Assembly (NCBI GenBank): GCA_016871855.1
Contig: VHBQ01000021.1
Span: 1 to 43,784 of the forward strand
Direction: 5' to 3'
DNA: 43,784 nt
Source of the DNA: Gemmatimonadota bacterium
GTDB lineage: Bacteria; Gemmatimonadota; Gemmatimonadetes; Gemmatimonadales; Gemmatimonadaceae
The notes under the pieces are model-generated. The model did no database searches, had not been told where the DNA came from, and saw only the letters and a list, made by a program, of their open reading frames with translations. A program made the position numbers and the translations under genes. Positions 16,660-24,032 of this stretch are shown piece after piece; the first letter of the stretch is position 1; every line of letters begins with the position of its first letter.

Positions 16660-17808
16660 ATGGTCGACGGGATCCGTCCAGACGTTGCCTTCGTGCTCGC
16701 GGCGCTGCGGTGCGACGCGCACGCTGAGCGCGCGCAGCGCGACGCGGCGGCAGGGGTGGCCGATTGGGCTGCGGTGGCGCGGCTGGCCCTGACGCACGAC
16801 GTGGCGTGGTGGGTGGAGCGGGCGCTGCCGTCCGACGGCGTGCCGGCCGACGCGGAGGGCGTGCTGCGCGCGACGACGCGCGCCGTGTCGGTGTCGGCGC
16901 TGGCTGGGGCGCGGCAACTGGCGGAACTCCACGACGCATTGGATCACGCCGGCCTGCGCGCGGTGGCGTACAAGGGCCCGGCGCTCGCCGCGGACGTGCA
17001 CGGCGCCGTGGGGGCGCGACGTTTCACCGACCTCGACTTGCTCATCGCCGAGGACGACCGCACGCGCGCCATCGCCGCGATGCGCGCGCTGGGGTATGCC
17101 TCGCCGCACGGCCTCTCGGAGCGCGCCGAACGCGTCTACTCGCGATGGGAAGGCGTGACGCACCTGGCGCGCGCTGATGACTTGCCGGTGGAGCTTCACT
17201 GGCGCTGCCAGGCGCCGCGCTACGGCGGGCCGCAGGATCCGGCGGACGTAGTGGCGCGCGCGCGGCCGTGCGCGCTGGGCGGCGGTGCGGTGCTCGTGCC
17301 CGCTCCCGAAGACCTCGGCGTGTTGCTGGCGCTGCACGGCGTGAAGCACGGATGGTCAATCCTGATGTGGCTCGCGGATTTTGTGGCGGCCGTGAGCCGA
17401 CCGGGCTTTGATTGGGACGTGTTCTCCGCGCGCGGCGCGGCGTGGGGCGTGCGTCGCGCCCTGCACTTCGCCGTGCTGGTGGCGCGCGAACTGACCGCGC
17501 TGGAAATGCCGGCGTCGGTGCAGGCGGACGCGCTGCGCGATGACCGTGCGGCGTTTCTTGCCGGCGCGGTGTCGGCGCGGCTGACCATGGCGGCCGACGC
17601 GCCCGATATCGGGGCGGAGTCCACGCCGCGCTATGACCTGCAGTGGCTCGAGGGCGGTTGGGCGCGCGTGCGCTATCTGGCGCTGGCGGCCGCGCTCCCC
17701 ACGCCGCAGGAGCGCACGCGCGCGCCGCTTCCCGACGCGCTGCTCCCGCTGGTGTACCCGATGCGCGCGTGGCGTCTGATGCGGCACGCGCTCGGGCGGC
17801 GCGCCTGA
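16660..17808 (+). CDS. Nucleotidyltransferase-family protein of lasso cluster
   Basis: A 382-residue protein of the NTP_transf_5 (PF14907) type, often found in kinase-containing lasso clusters. The key pattern is present: YKGPALAAD, then GARRFTDLDLLI, in which the Asp pair would bind metal. The later LHWRC and LALHGVKHGW segments also fit the family. Its role in lasso clusters is not settled; transfer of a nucleotide or sugar-like group to the phosphorylated tail is one idea. The ATG at 16660 lies 40 bases after the kinase stop. The TGA overlaps the exporter ATG (TGATG, 17806-17810). Confidence 0.8.
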   Translation: MVDGIRPDVAFVLAALRCDAHAERAQRDAAAGVADWAAVARLALTHDVAWWVERALPSDGVPADAEGVLRATTRAVSVSALAGARQLAELHDALDHAGLRAVAYKGPALAADVHGAVGARRFTDLDLLIAEDDRTRAIAAMRALGYASPHGLSERAERVYSRWEGVTHLARADDLPVELHWRCQAPRYGGPQDPADVVARARPCALGGGAVLVPAPEDLGVLLALHGVKHGWSILMWLADFVAAVSRPGFDWDVFSARGAAWGVRRALHFAVLVARELTALEMPASVQADALRDDRAAFLAGAVSARLTMAADAPDIGAESTPRYDLQWLEGGWARVRYLALAAALPTPQERTRAPLPDALLPLVYPMRAWRLMRHALGRRA

Positions 17809-19520
17809 TGGCGACGTTGCGGCAGTTCCTCGGCGTGCTCTGGCAAGAGCACCGGTGGGCGATGCTGGGCGTGTGCGCCACCTCGCTGGCGCTTCTGCTG
17901 ACGGAAGGGGCGGGACTGCTGCTGCTCATCCCGATGCTGGGGCTGGTCGGCGTTTCGCTGGGCGATGGCACGCCGGATCGCATCGCCGATGGCATCGCAC
18001 GCGCGCTGGCCGCGGTGGGCGTCGCGCCGACACTGGCCGGCGTGCTGCTCGTCGTGGTGGTCGTTGTCAGCCTTCGCGCGGCGCTGCAGTTGGCGCTGTC
18101 GCGCGGGCAGTCGCGGCTCGAGGTGGAGGTCGTCGGTGGGTTGCGCGAGCGGCTCTTCGCGGCCGTCATCGCCCTGCCCTGGGCCCGCTTCGTGGGCGAA
18201 CGGCCCGCCGCACTCGTGCATGCGATGGGGCCGCAGGTGGACGACGTGCATAGCGCGCTGTTGCTGCTGATTCATGGGGTCTCCGTGGTGGCCGCCGTGC
18301 TGGCGGCAGCGCTGGTGGCCGTGGTCGTCTCGCCGCTGCTCACGCTCGTCGTGGCGGTGGCCGGCCTCCTGCTCGTGCTTTCTGCGCGCGCGCTTCGCGC
18401 CCCCGGACGCGCGGACGGCGACCGGTTGCTGGCCACGGGCATGACGCTCTTCACCCGGGTGAGCGAACTGCTTGGCGGTGCGAAGATGATCCACGCGCAC
18501 GGCGCCGAGACGCGGGCGATGCGCGCGGTGGCGGAGGACACGCGTGAGTGGGCGACGCTCACGCGGGCCACGGCGGGGCGGCTTGCGTGGGTTCGCTTCG
18601 TGCTGGCCGTGCTCGCGGTGGTCATGCTGGCGGTGCTGGTCTGGCTCGCGGTGACTGTCGCGGGCTTGGCACCGGCGACGTTGCTGCTCCTGCTGCTCGT
18701 CTATGCGCGTCTGGTGCCGCAGTTGGCAGAGCTGCAGGGACTCTGGAGCGCCATCGCCCAAGCGCTCGCGTCCTATGCCTCCGTGGCCGCGCTGCTCGCG
18801 CGATGTGAAGCGGCGCGCGCCGCCGCTGACGGCGGCGTGGCCGTGCAGAGCGATGCCGCCGACGGCGGCACAACGCGCGGTCGTGCCGCGGCCCTAGAGG
18901 TGCGCGCCATCACGCTGAGATATGACGGGAGCGTCCGGCCGGTCCTCGAAGATTTCTCCGCGCGATTCCCGTCGGGATCGCTGACCGTCGTGGTGGGCGA
19001 GACGGGGGCGGGGAAGACGACGCTCGGGGACCTGCTGCTGGGCTTGCTGACTCCGGAGGCCGGAGAGGTGCTGGTGGACGGCGTGCCCTTGCACGCCCTG
19101 TCGCGCGACGCCTGGCGCGCACGCGTGGCGTACCTCGCGCAGGAGCCCATGCTCTTCCACGGCACGATTCGGGAGAACCTCCGCTTTGCGTCCCCGTCGG
19201 CGACCGAGGAGGAGCTTGCCGCGGCGCTCGCGGCCGCGGCGTGCGATTTCGTCGCGCGACTGCCGCAGGGGATTGATGCGCCGGTGGGCGACCGCGGCGT
19301 GCTGCTCAGCGGCGGCGAGCGTCAGCGGCTTGCCCTGGCGCGCGCCCTCCTGCGCCAACCCGACGTGCTCGTGCTCGACGAGGCGACGAGCGCGCTGGAC
19401 GCCGAGACCGAGGCGCGCATCCTCGAGACGGTGCGCGCACTGCGCGGCCGCTGCACGGTGATCTTCTGCACGCACCGGGACGCGGTGCGTCGCGCGGCGG
19501 ACGCGGTGATCGAGGTGTAG
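17808..19520 (+). CDS. ABC exporter D of lasso cluster
   Basis: A 570-residue half-transporter with fused membrane and ATPase domains. Five or six transmembrane helices occupy about residues 15-310. The ATPase domain has Walker A GETGAGKTT (397-405), Q-loop YLAQEPML, signature LSGGERQ (500-506), Walker B VLVLDEATSAL and switch His in CTHRD. It would export the finished lasso peptides as a homodimer and provide self-protection. It is the last gene of the cluster, coupled to the nucleotidyltransferase gene by a TGATG overlap. No peptidase domain is fused to it, which fits a separate B2 protease. Confidence 0.9.
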   Translation: MATLRQFLGVLWQEHRWAMLGVCATSLALLLTEGAGLLLLIPMLGLVGVSLGDGTPDRIADGIARALAAVGVAPTLAGVLLVVVVVVSLRAALQLALSRGQSRLEVEVVGGLRERLFAAVIALPWARFVGERPAALVHAMGPQVDDVHSALLLLIHGVSVVAAVLAAALVAVVVSPLLTLVVAVAGLLLVLSARALRAPGRADGDRLLATGMTLFTRVSELLGGAKMIHAHGAETRAMRAVAEDTREWATLTRATAGRLAWVRFVLAVLAVVMLAVLVWLAVTVAGLAPATLLLLLLVYARLVPQLAELQGLWSAIAQALASYASVAALLARCEAARAAADGGVAVQSDAADGGTTRGRAAALEVRAITLRYDGSVRPVLEDFSARFPSGSLTVVVGETGAGKTTLGDLLLGLLTPEAGEVLVDGVPLHALSRDAWRARVAYLAQEPMLFHGTIRENLRFASPSATEEELAAALAAAACDFVARLPQGIDAPVGDRGVLLSGGERQRLALARALLRQPDVLVLDEATSALDAETEARILETVRALRGRCTVIFCTHRDAVRRAADAVIEV

Positions 19521-19557
19521 CCTCCGCGGGGAGTTCCGTGTTTTCGAACTGCTTCAC

Positions 19558-19698
19558 CACGGAGACACGGAGGGCACGGACAAGGGCAACTACAAGACCT
19601 TGGGGTCACGACAGCGCGCCACTCAGACATCTGCGTGGCGCTCGCAGTTCCCCCAAGAAGTCGCTTTTGCAGTTCTCCGTGCCCTCCGTGTCTCCGTG
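19558..19698. repeat. 23-bp perfect inverted repeat in the 361-base spacer after the lasso cluster
   Basis: The arms 19558-19580 (CACGGAGACACGGAGGGCAC plus three bases) and 19676-19698 are exact reverse complements, 95 bases apart. A weaker extra copy follows near 19718-19745. The unit itself is built of ACGGAG-like words. The spacer 19521-19881 holds this element and no convincing gene. It separates the exporter from the four-helix-bundle gene. Confidence 0.85.
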
Positions 19699-19881
19699 TT
19701 GAAGGGTTTTGCCGTTCCCCGTGCCCTCCGGGTGCTCCGTGCGGTCGCCCGCAGGGAGCCGGCGAGCGATACGCGATGAAATGCAATCGTCTGCGGCGGA
19801 AAGGTGACGCGCCCGGGACGGTGCGGTGCGATTGTGCGAGGCACCGGGCGGGCCGGCAACAACCGCAGCCGAGGATGGGCG

Positions 19882-20361
19882 ATGCACGACTATCGGAAGC
19901 TGGACGTGTGGGTGAAGAGCCATGAACTCGCGGTGGACATCCATCGCTTGGCGATGAGTCCCGTGGGCGGGGAGGTCGTGCATCGCGAACTGCGCGCAGC
20001 CGCGCTGGAGGTACCGGTGCGCCTCGTACGCGGCTGCGAGGCGGAGGAGGCCGGCGAGTTCGCGGTCGCGATGCGCGACGCGGCGGCGGCGGTGGATGAA
20101 CTGGGCTACCGGCTGCGGTTCGCGCGCGACGCGGCGGCGATTGACGACGTGCCGTTCGCGCGGCTCGAGGCGCGCGTGAACCAACTGCGCGCGATGCTCG
20201 GCGGACTGAACCGCACGGTGCGCGTCAGGCTGGGGGCGGCGGGTCGTCCGGCGGCGAGTCGGCCGGCGGCGTCCCGCCCGGCGGCCCCTCGCGCGGTCCC
20301 TGATCGGGCGCAACGAGGCGCCCTGGATGCCGGTTCATCGCCGCCACGATCCCGTCCGTGA
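19882..20361 (+). CDS. Four helix bundle (S23-like) protein
   Basis: The N-terminal roughly 115 residues match the S23/four-helix-bundle family first known from 23S rRNA intervening sequences: MHDYRKLDVWVKSHELAVDIHRLA, then LRAAALEVPVRLVRG and EFAVAMRDAAAAVDELGYRL. The usual N-I-A-E-G motif is replaced by VRLVRGCE, so this member is divergent. The function of chromosomal members is unknown. The last roughly 45 residues (repeated GRPAAS-like, Pro/Ala/Arg-rich) are read antisense to the end of pth and may be an accidental extension. The start at 19882 begins the family domain. It is not inside an rRNA gene. Confidence 0.7.
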   Translation: MHDYRKLDVWVKSHELAVDIHRLAMSPVGGEVVHRELRAAALEVPVRLVRGCEAEEAGEFAVAMRDAAAAVDELGYRLRFARDAAAIDDVPFARLEARVNQLRAMLGGLNRTVRVRLGAAGRPAASRPAASRPAAPRAVPDRAQRGALDAGSSPPRSRP

Positions 20362-20887
20362 TCCACGTCGTGACGCCGGTCGTCAGCGCGGGGAGGAGCG
20401 CGCGCACCACCGTCGTCTCGTCGGCTTCGAACTCGTCGAGGACGTAGTCGCGCAGGTGTTCGCCGGGGACGGGCTCCGCGCGCCCCACCCCGATGCGCAG
20501 GCGCGCATACTCCAGCGTGCCGAGCGCGTCCTCGACGCTGCGCAGGCCGTTGTGGCCGCCCGCGGAGCCCTTCGCGCGAAACCGGAACGCGCCGACGGGG
20601 AGGGCGACGTCGTCCACGACAACAAGCAGGTCGCTTGCCACGGCCCAGAACGGCCGGTTGACGTACGGCGCGAGGGCGTCGCCGCTGAGATTCATGAAGG
20701 TGAGCGGTTCGAGCAGCCGAACGCGGCGTTGCTCGACCTCGCCGTCCGCGGCGCGACCGTGCGTCACGGCGCGCCACGGGGGAAAACGCCAAACGTCGGC
20801 CAGGTGGTTGACCACCCACCAGCCGACGTTGTGACGCGTGCGCTCGTATTCGGGACCCGGATTGCCCAGACCGACGACGAGCTTCAC
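20225..20887 (-). CDS. pth: Peptidyl-tRNA hydrolase
   Basis: A 220-residue Pth that frees tRNA from prematurely released peptidyl-tRNA. Key features are VVGLGNPG (N9), TRHNVGWW with the catalytic His19, LLEPLTFMNLSG and GSAGGHNGLRS. The family core ends near residue 190. The last roughly 25 residues are a Pro/Gly/Asp-rich tail (GGTPPADSPPDDPPPP) of low complexity that overlaps the convergent four-helix-bundle gene by 137 bases. It follows the bL25 gene by 14 bases, a common pairing. Confidence 0.95.
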   Translation of the reverse strand: MKLVVGLGNPGPEYERTRHNVGWWVVNHLADVWRFPPWRAVTHGRAADGEVEQRRVRLLEPLTFMNLSGDALAPYVNRPFWAVASDLLVVVDDVALPVGAFRFRAKGSAGGHNGLRSVEDALGTLEYARLRIGVGRAEPVPGEHLRDYVLDEFEADETTVVRALLPALTTGVTTWITDGIVAAMNRHPGRLVAPDQGPREGPPGGTPPADSPPDDPPPPA

Positions 20888-20901
20888 GGGAGGTCGCTCG
20901 C

Positions 20902-21570
20902 CTAGGCCTTCGTCTCGGCCTCGGCGCCCTCCTCCTCCTTCTTGCCCTTGCTGAGCACTTCCGGCTCCGCCGGGGCGGCCGCGGCCTCGCCCGGCAGCGG
21001 CTCCGCCGCCTTCTCTTCCTTCGGCGCCGCGCAGGTGCAGAGGGTCGCGTCCTCGTCGTCGAGCACCTCGATGCCGGCTGGCACCGCAACGTCGCTGACG
21101 TGCAGCGAGCGGCCGATGGCAAGGTTGGTGATGTCCACCTCGATGCGCGACGGAATCGCCATCGGGTCCACGCGGATGGAGAACTCGTGCATGATCTGGT
21201 CGACGATGCCGCCTTCCTTCACGCCAATGGAGGCGCCGACGTACACGATCGGGACGCGCACGGTGACCTTCTCGCCAGCGACCAGTTCCTGGAAGTCGAC
21301 GTGGAGGATGTCCTTGCGATAGGGATGGCGCTGAATCTCGCGAATCAGCGCATTCGACTTGGCGCCGTCGACATCGAGTTCAAACACGGTGGTGCGGTAC
21401 GGGACCTTTTCGAGGAGCAGCTCGAACGCGTGCGTCTCGAGGGAGAGCGCGCGCGGCTCGCGCGCGTGCCCGTAGATGACGCCGGGAATACGGCCAGCGG
21501 CGCGCAGCTTGCGGGCCGTGCCCTTGCCGGTGTCATTGCGTCCGGCGGCGGAAAGCGGAGTGGTAGCCAT
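20902..21570 (-). CDS. rplY: Large ribosomal subunit protein bL25 (CTC/TL5 type)
   Basis: A 222-residue long-form bL25, a 5S rRNA-binding protein of the central protuberance. The N-terminal RNA-binding domain shows RKLRAAGRIPGVIYG and REIQRHPYRKDILHVDFQEL. The second beta domain contains VRVPIVYVG, GIVDQIMHEFSIR and DITNLAIGRSLHVSDV. A charged Ala/Glu/Lys tail follows. It lies directly upstream of pth, and the two probably form an operon. The 293-base spacer behind it toward prs is filled with tandem repeats. Confidence 0.95.
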   Translation of the reverse strand: MATTPLSAAGRNDTGKGTARKLRAAGRIPGVIYGHAREPRALSLETHAFELLLEKVPYRTTVFELDVDGAKSNALIREIQRHPYRKDILHVDFQELVAGEKVTVRVPIVYVGASIGVKEGGIVDQIMHEFSIRVDPMAIPSRIEVDITNLAIGRSLHVSDVAVPAGIEVLDDEDATLCTCAAPKEEKAAEPLPGEAAAAPAEPEVLSKGKKEEEGAEAETKA

Positions 21571-21638
21571 GGTTCGATCCAGCTGGAGTACTCTGCGCTA
21601 CGTGGGTTCCCGGTAGGTCCGGCCCGGCGGCGCAGGAA

Positions 21639-21797
21639 AACAGAGAAACAACAGAGAAACAACAGAGAAACAACAGAGAAACAACAGAGAAACAACAGAG
21701 AGACAACAGAGAAACAACAGAAACGACAGAAACAACAGAAACGACAGAAACGACAGAGACGACAGAGACGACAGAGACGACAGAAACAACAGACAAG
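21639..21797. repeat. Purine-rich tandem repeat array between prs and rplY
   Basis: About eight 11-base units of the form CAGAGAAACAA (from 21639) change over to about eight 9-base units of the form ACGACAGAG/A (to 21797). The two units are clearly related, and both resemble the 10-base unit behind rplI. Frames through the array give low-complexity peptides only, so it is treated as non-coding. Confidence 0.9.
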
Positions 21798-21817
21798 CAA
21801 CAGCCAACTCAGACTCT

Positions 21818-21863
21818 ACCGTCCACCGTCAACCGTCCACCGTCCACGGTCCACCGTCAGCCG
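21818..21863. repeat. CCGTCCA-type tandem repeat directly after the prs stop
   Basis: Imperfect 7-base units of the form CCGTCCA and CCGTCAA abut the TGA of prs (21866-21864). Bases 21818-21841 are the exact reverse complement of 42239-42262, a 24-base identity inside the 3' end of the DUF4175 gene. Together with the array at 21639-21797 this fills the 293-base prs-rplY spacer; no other feature is seen there. Confidence 0.9.
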
Positions 21864-22778
21864 TCACTCAAATAGCGAACTCACCGACTGGTACGCATGT
21901 GTGCTCCGAATGGCCTTGGCGAGCAGTTCGCCGACCGAGAGCACGTTGAGCGTGGGGAACTTCCGGGACTCGGGGATGCAGATCGTGTCGGTGACGGTCA
22001 CTTCCTTCACCGGCGCCGAGGCGAGCCGCTCCACGGCGGGGCCGCTGAACAGGGCGTGCGTGGCGCAGATGTAGATGTCGCGCGCGCCGAGGTCCTTGAG
22101 CGCGCGGGCCGACTCGGTCACCGTGCCGGCGGTGTCGATCATGTCGTCGGCGAGGAGACAGTCACGCCCCTCGACATCGCCGACGACGTTCACGACCTCG
22201 GCGACATTGGCCTGCGGGCGGCGCTTGTCGATGATGGCGAGCGAGGCGTCGAGGCGCTTGGCGAAGCCGCGCGCCATCTTCGCCGAGCCCACGTCCGGCG
22301 CGACGACGACGAGGTCCTTGAGGTCCTTCTTGCGGTAGTGCGACGTCAGCACGGGCGCGGCGTAGAGGTGATCGACGGGAATGTCGAAGAACCCCTGCAG
22401 CGCGTGCGCGTGGAAGTCGATGGCCAGCAGCCGGTCGGCGCCCGCGCCGGTGAGCATGTTGGCCATGAGCTTGGCGCCGATGGCCACGCGGGGCTGGTCC
22501 TTGCGGTCCTGGCGGGCATACCCGAAGTAGGGCACCACACAGGTGATGCGTGCGGCGGAGGCGCGCCGGGCGGCGTCCACCAGGAGCAGGAGCTCCATGA
22601 TGTTCTCGGCCGGCGGGTTCGTCGGCTGCACGATGTAGACGTCGGCGCCGCGGACGTTCTCATCAATGCGCGCGAAGACCTCCCCATCGGCGAACCGTGA
22701 AGTGGTCGCCTTGGTGAGATCGGTGTCCAGGTGCTTGACGATGTTCTCGGCAAGCGCCCGGTTGGCCGTTCCGGTCAT
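21864..22778 (-). CDS. prs: Ribose-phosphate pyrophosphokinase (PRPP synthetase)
   Basis: A 304-residue enzyme making PRPP from ribose 5-phosphate and ATP for nucleotide, His and Trp synthesis. Signatures are SRFADGEV, VYIVQPTNPPAENIMELL, VPYFGYARQDRK, AIDFHAHALQGFFD and the PRPP loop DDMIDTAGTV. The ATG at 22778 (MTGTANRALAENI) starts exactly where the family begins. A longer frame from 22817 would place the start codon at or before the predicted transcript start, so it is less likely. Upstream is tRNA-Gln, across a hairpin-rich spacer; downstream is bL25. Confidence 0.95.
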   Translation of the reverse strand: MTGTANRALAENIVKHLDTDLTKATTSRFADGEVFARIDENVRGADVYIVQPTNPPAENIMELLLLVDAARRASAARITCVVPYFGYARQDRKDQPRVAIGAKLMANMLTGAGADRLLAIDFHAHALQGFFDIPVDHLYAAPVLTSHYRKKDLKDLVVVAPDVGSAKMARGFAKRLDASLAIIDKRRPQANVAEVVNVVGDVEGRDCLLADDMIDTAGTVTESARALKDLGARDIYICATHALFSGPAVERLASAPVKEVTVTDTICIPESRKFPTLNVLSVGELLAKAIRSTHAYQSVSSLFE

Positions 22779-22820
22779 GACCCGGAAGCCCTTGAGAGGA
22801 ACCGCGAGGCCGTCCATAGC

Positions 22821-22848
22821 CTTGTAATCTGGCCTATTCCGGGGTCAA
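22821..22848 (-). promoter_or_regulatory. Probable prs promoter
   Basis: On the minus strand TTGACC (22848-22843) and TACAAG (22826-22821) are 16 bases apart. The predicted start point near 22814 leaves a leader of about 35 bases before the chosen prs ATG at 22778. Confidence 0.5.
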
Positions 22849-22861
22849 ATGGTAGGAGGCG

Positions 22862-22944
22862 GACGGGAGACGGGAGACGGAAGACGGAAGACAGCGAGGG
22901 GCGACCGCGCCTTGTCTCCCGTCCTCCGTCTCCAGTCTCCCGTC
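22862..22944. repeat. 31-bp imperfect inverted repeat between tRNA-Gln and prs
   Basis: The arms 22862-22892 (GACGGGAGACGGGAGACGGA and eleven more bases) and 22914-22944 are reverse complements with three mismatches, around a 21-base loop. Each arm is itself a run of GACGGGA/GACGGAA units. It could form a strong hairpin behind the tRNA. Confidence 0.85.
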
Positions 22945-22955
22945 TGCCCTTCCAT

Positions 22956-23026
22956 TGCCCCCGGTGGATTCGAACCACCATTACCGGATCCAAAGACCGG
23001 GGTCCTAGCCATTGGACGAGGGGGCA
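22956..23026 (-). tRNA. tRNA-Gln (anticodon TTG)
   Basis: A 71-base cloverleaf is read on the minus strand. The 7-bp acceptor stem TGCCCCC/GGGGGCA, the anticodon loop CTTTGGA with anticodon TTG, and the T-loop GGTTCGAATCC are all visible. The anticodon reads CAA codons (Gln). CCA is not encoded. It lies upstream of prs on the same strand. Confidence 0.95.
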
Positions 23027-23295
23027 GTCGCCGCGCGCATCACGCTGCAGTGACTCGAGGCGCCACCTGTGCGTCGAGTCACGAGCAAGATAACTTGCGC
23101 CGCCAGTGGCGTCACCCGTATCCGGTGCGGGGTGCGGCCAATCTGTCCGCGGGCGCAATGGTCTGTTTGACGGGACTCTGACGGTGCGTGGTCAGTATGC
23201 GCCCGCTGGAGAGTCCGAGAGTCTGATTCAACGAGCGTTCGCGATCCGGTCGTCAGCCTGATCGTTCAGCTCACACAGTGTCTGAGGGTCGTTCG

Positions 23296-23487
23296 ATGGT
23301 TGAGGTACGCCATTGCCGCGGGTGCGGATTCCCGGTGGCTCGCATCGCGGCGGCATGTCCGAAGTGCAAGATCGGGTCGCCCGGCTACACCGAGCACGAG
23401 TTGTCCGTCCGACGCTGGAAGCTGCTGGCCGGGTTCGTCGCGCTGTTGGCACTGGCGGCGGCGTTCGCGCGACCGATTGGGCCGTAG
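23296..23487 (+). CDS. Small zinc-ribbon membrane protein
   Basis: A 63-residue protein. Two Cys pairs, CRGCG and CPKCK, form a zinc-ribbon-like knuckle within the first 30 residues. They are followed by a single hydrophobic helix (LLAGFVALLALAAAFA) near the C-terminus. The ATG at 23296 has a GAGGG site eight bases ahead; a GTG at 23278 would add six residues. It stands alone between tRNA-Gln (upstream, opposite strand) and a degenerate region. The 269 bases before it (23027-23295) hold no other recognised feature. Function unknown. Confidence 0.55.
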   Translation: MVEVRHCRGCGFPVARIAAACPKCKIGSPGYTEHELSVRRWKLLAGFVALLALAAAFARPIGP

Positions 23488-23747
23488 GCGCTAGGGAGGT
23501 CCTGGAGGCGCAGCGCGCCCTGAGGCTTGTTCAGAGGCTCGAAAGGGCGCCTCCGGGAATGCGCCATGACCGCGGTACTGGGGGCCTGGACCAGGTGGAG
23601 TCGAGGTTCTCGGCGAGCCATACGTCGGTGGCGGCCACCGGACCTTCCCCGCAAAGCCACCGCTGCCGTCGGGGCTGACCTTGTGGAAATAGATCTGGTC
23701 GACCGATCCGGCACCCTCTTTCAGCGCCCCTTCCGGTGGCCACCGTG

Positions 23748-24032
23748 TTACCGAAAATCACGGGCGGTGTCGCGCACCGATTCGCGTGGACGAGAGTCGC
23801 GCACAGCGGTGCGACCCACGTGCCGATCACAGAATCGACTAGCGATTGCCCGGGATGGCGCGCGGGCTGGGTCAATCGAGGGGAAGGGCGGCACCGTTGT
23901 TGCCCGGCAGGGCTCACCGGCGATTCTGACGATGCTGGCCGAGCCGCCGACCGGGATAGACTTGGTGGAGGGCGAGAGCGTCAGCGCGTCCTGGAGGGCG
24001 GGCGCGATCGCCTGCTTCTTGCACTTGTTCAC
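23748..24032 (-). pseudogene. Truncated paralogue fragment of the BIG2 lipoprotein
   Basis: The first roughly 35 codons (MNKCKKQAIAPALQDALTLS, then PSTKSIPVGGSASI) clearly match residues about 24-60 of the large BIG2 lipoprotein (GVEQAIAPAVPDTLTLSPST). After that the similarity stops and the reading becomes Arg/Pro-rich and unlike the family. There is no signal peptide. It begins in a GTGA overlap with the stop codon of the intact gene. It looks like the remnant of a tandem duplicate cut by deletion. The adjoining 23488-23747 contains no convincing gene and may be further decayed sequence. Confidence 0.6.

Noticed and set aside
19521..19550. Terminator directly after the lasso exporter
   Set aside because: Only a 4-bp CTCC/GGAG stem before a weak T-rich stretch; too weak to call.
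21533..21807. Short minus-strand frames reading as VVS/LFL repeats
   Set aside because: They are translations of the tandem repeat array with no start context or domain.
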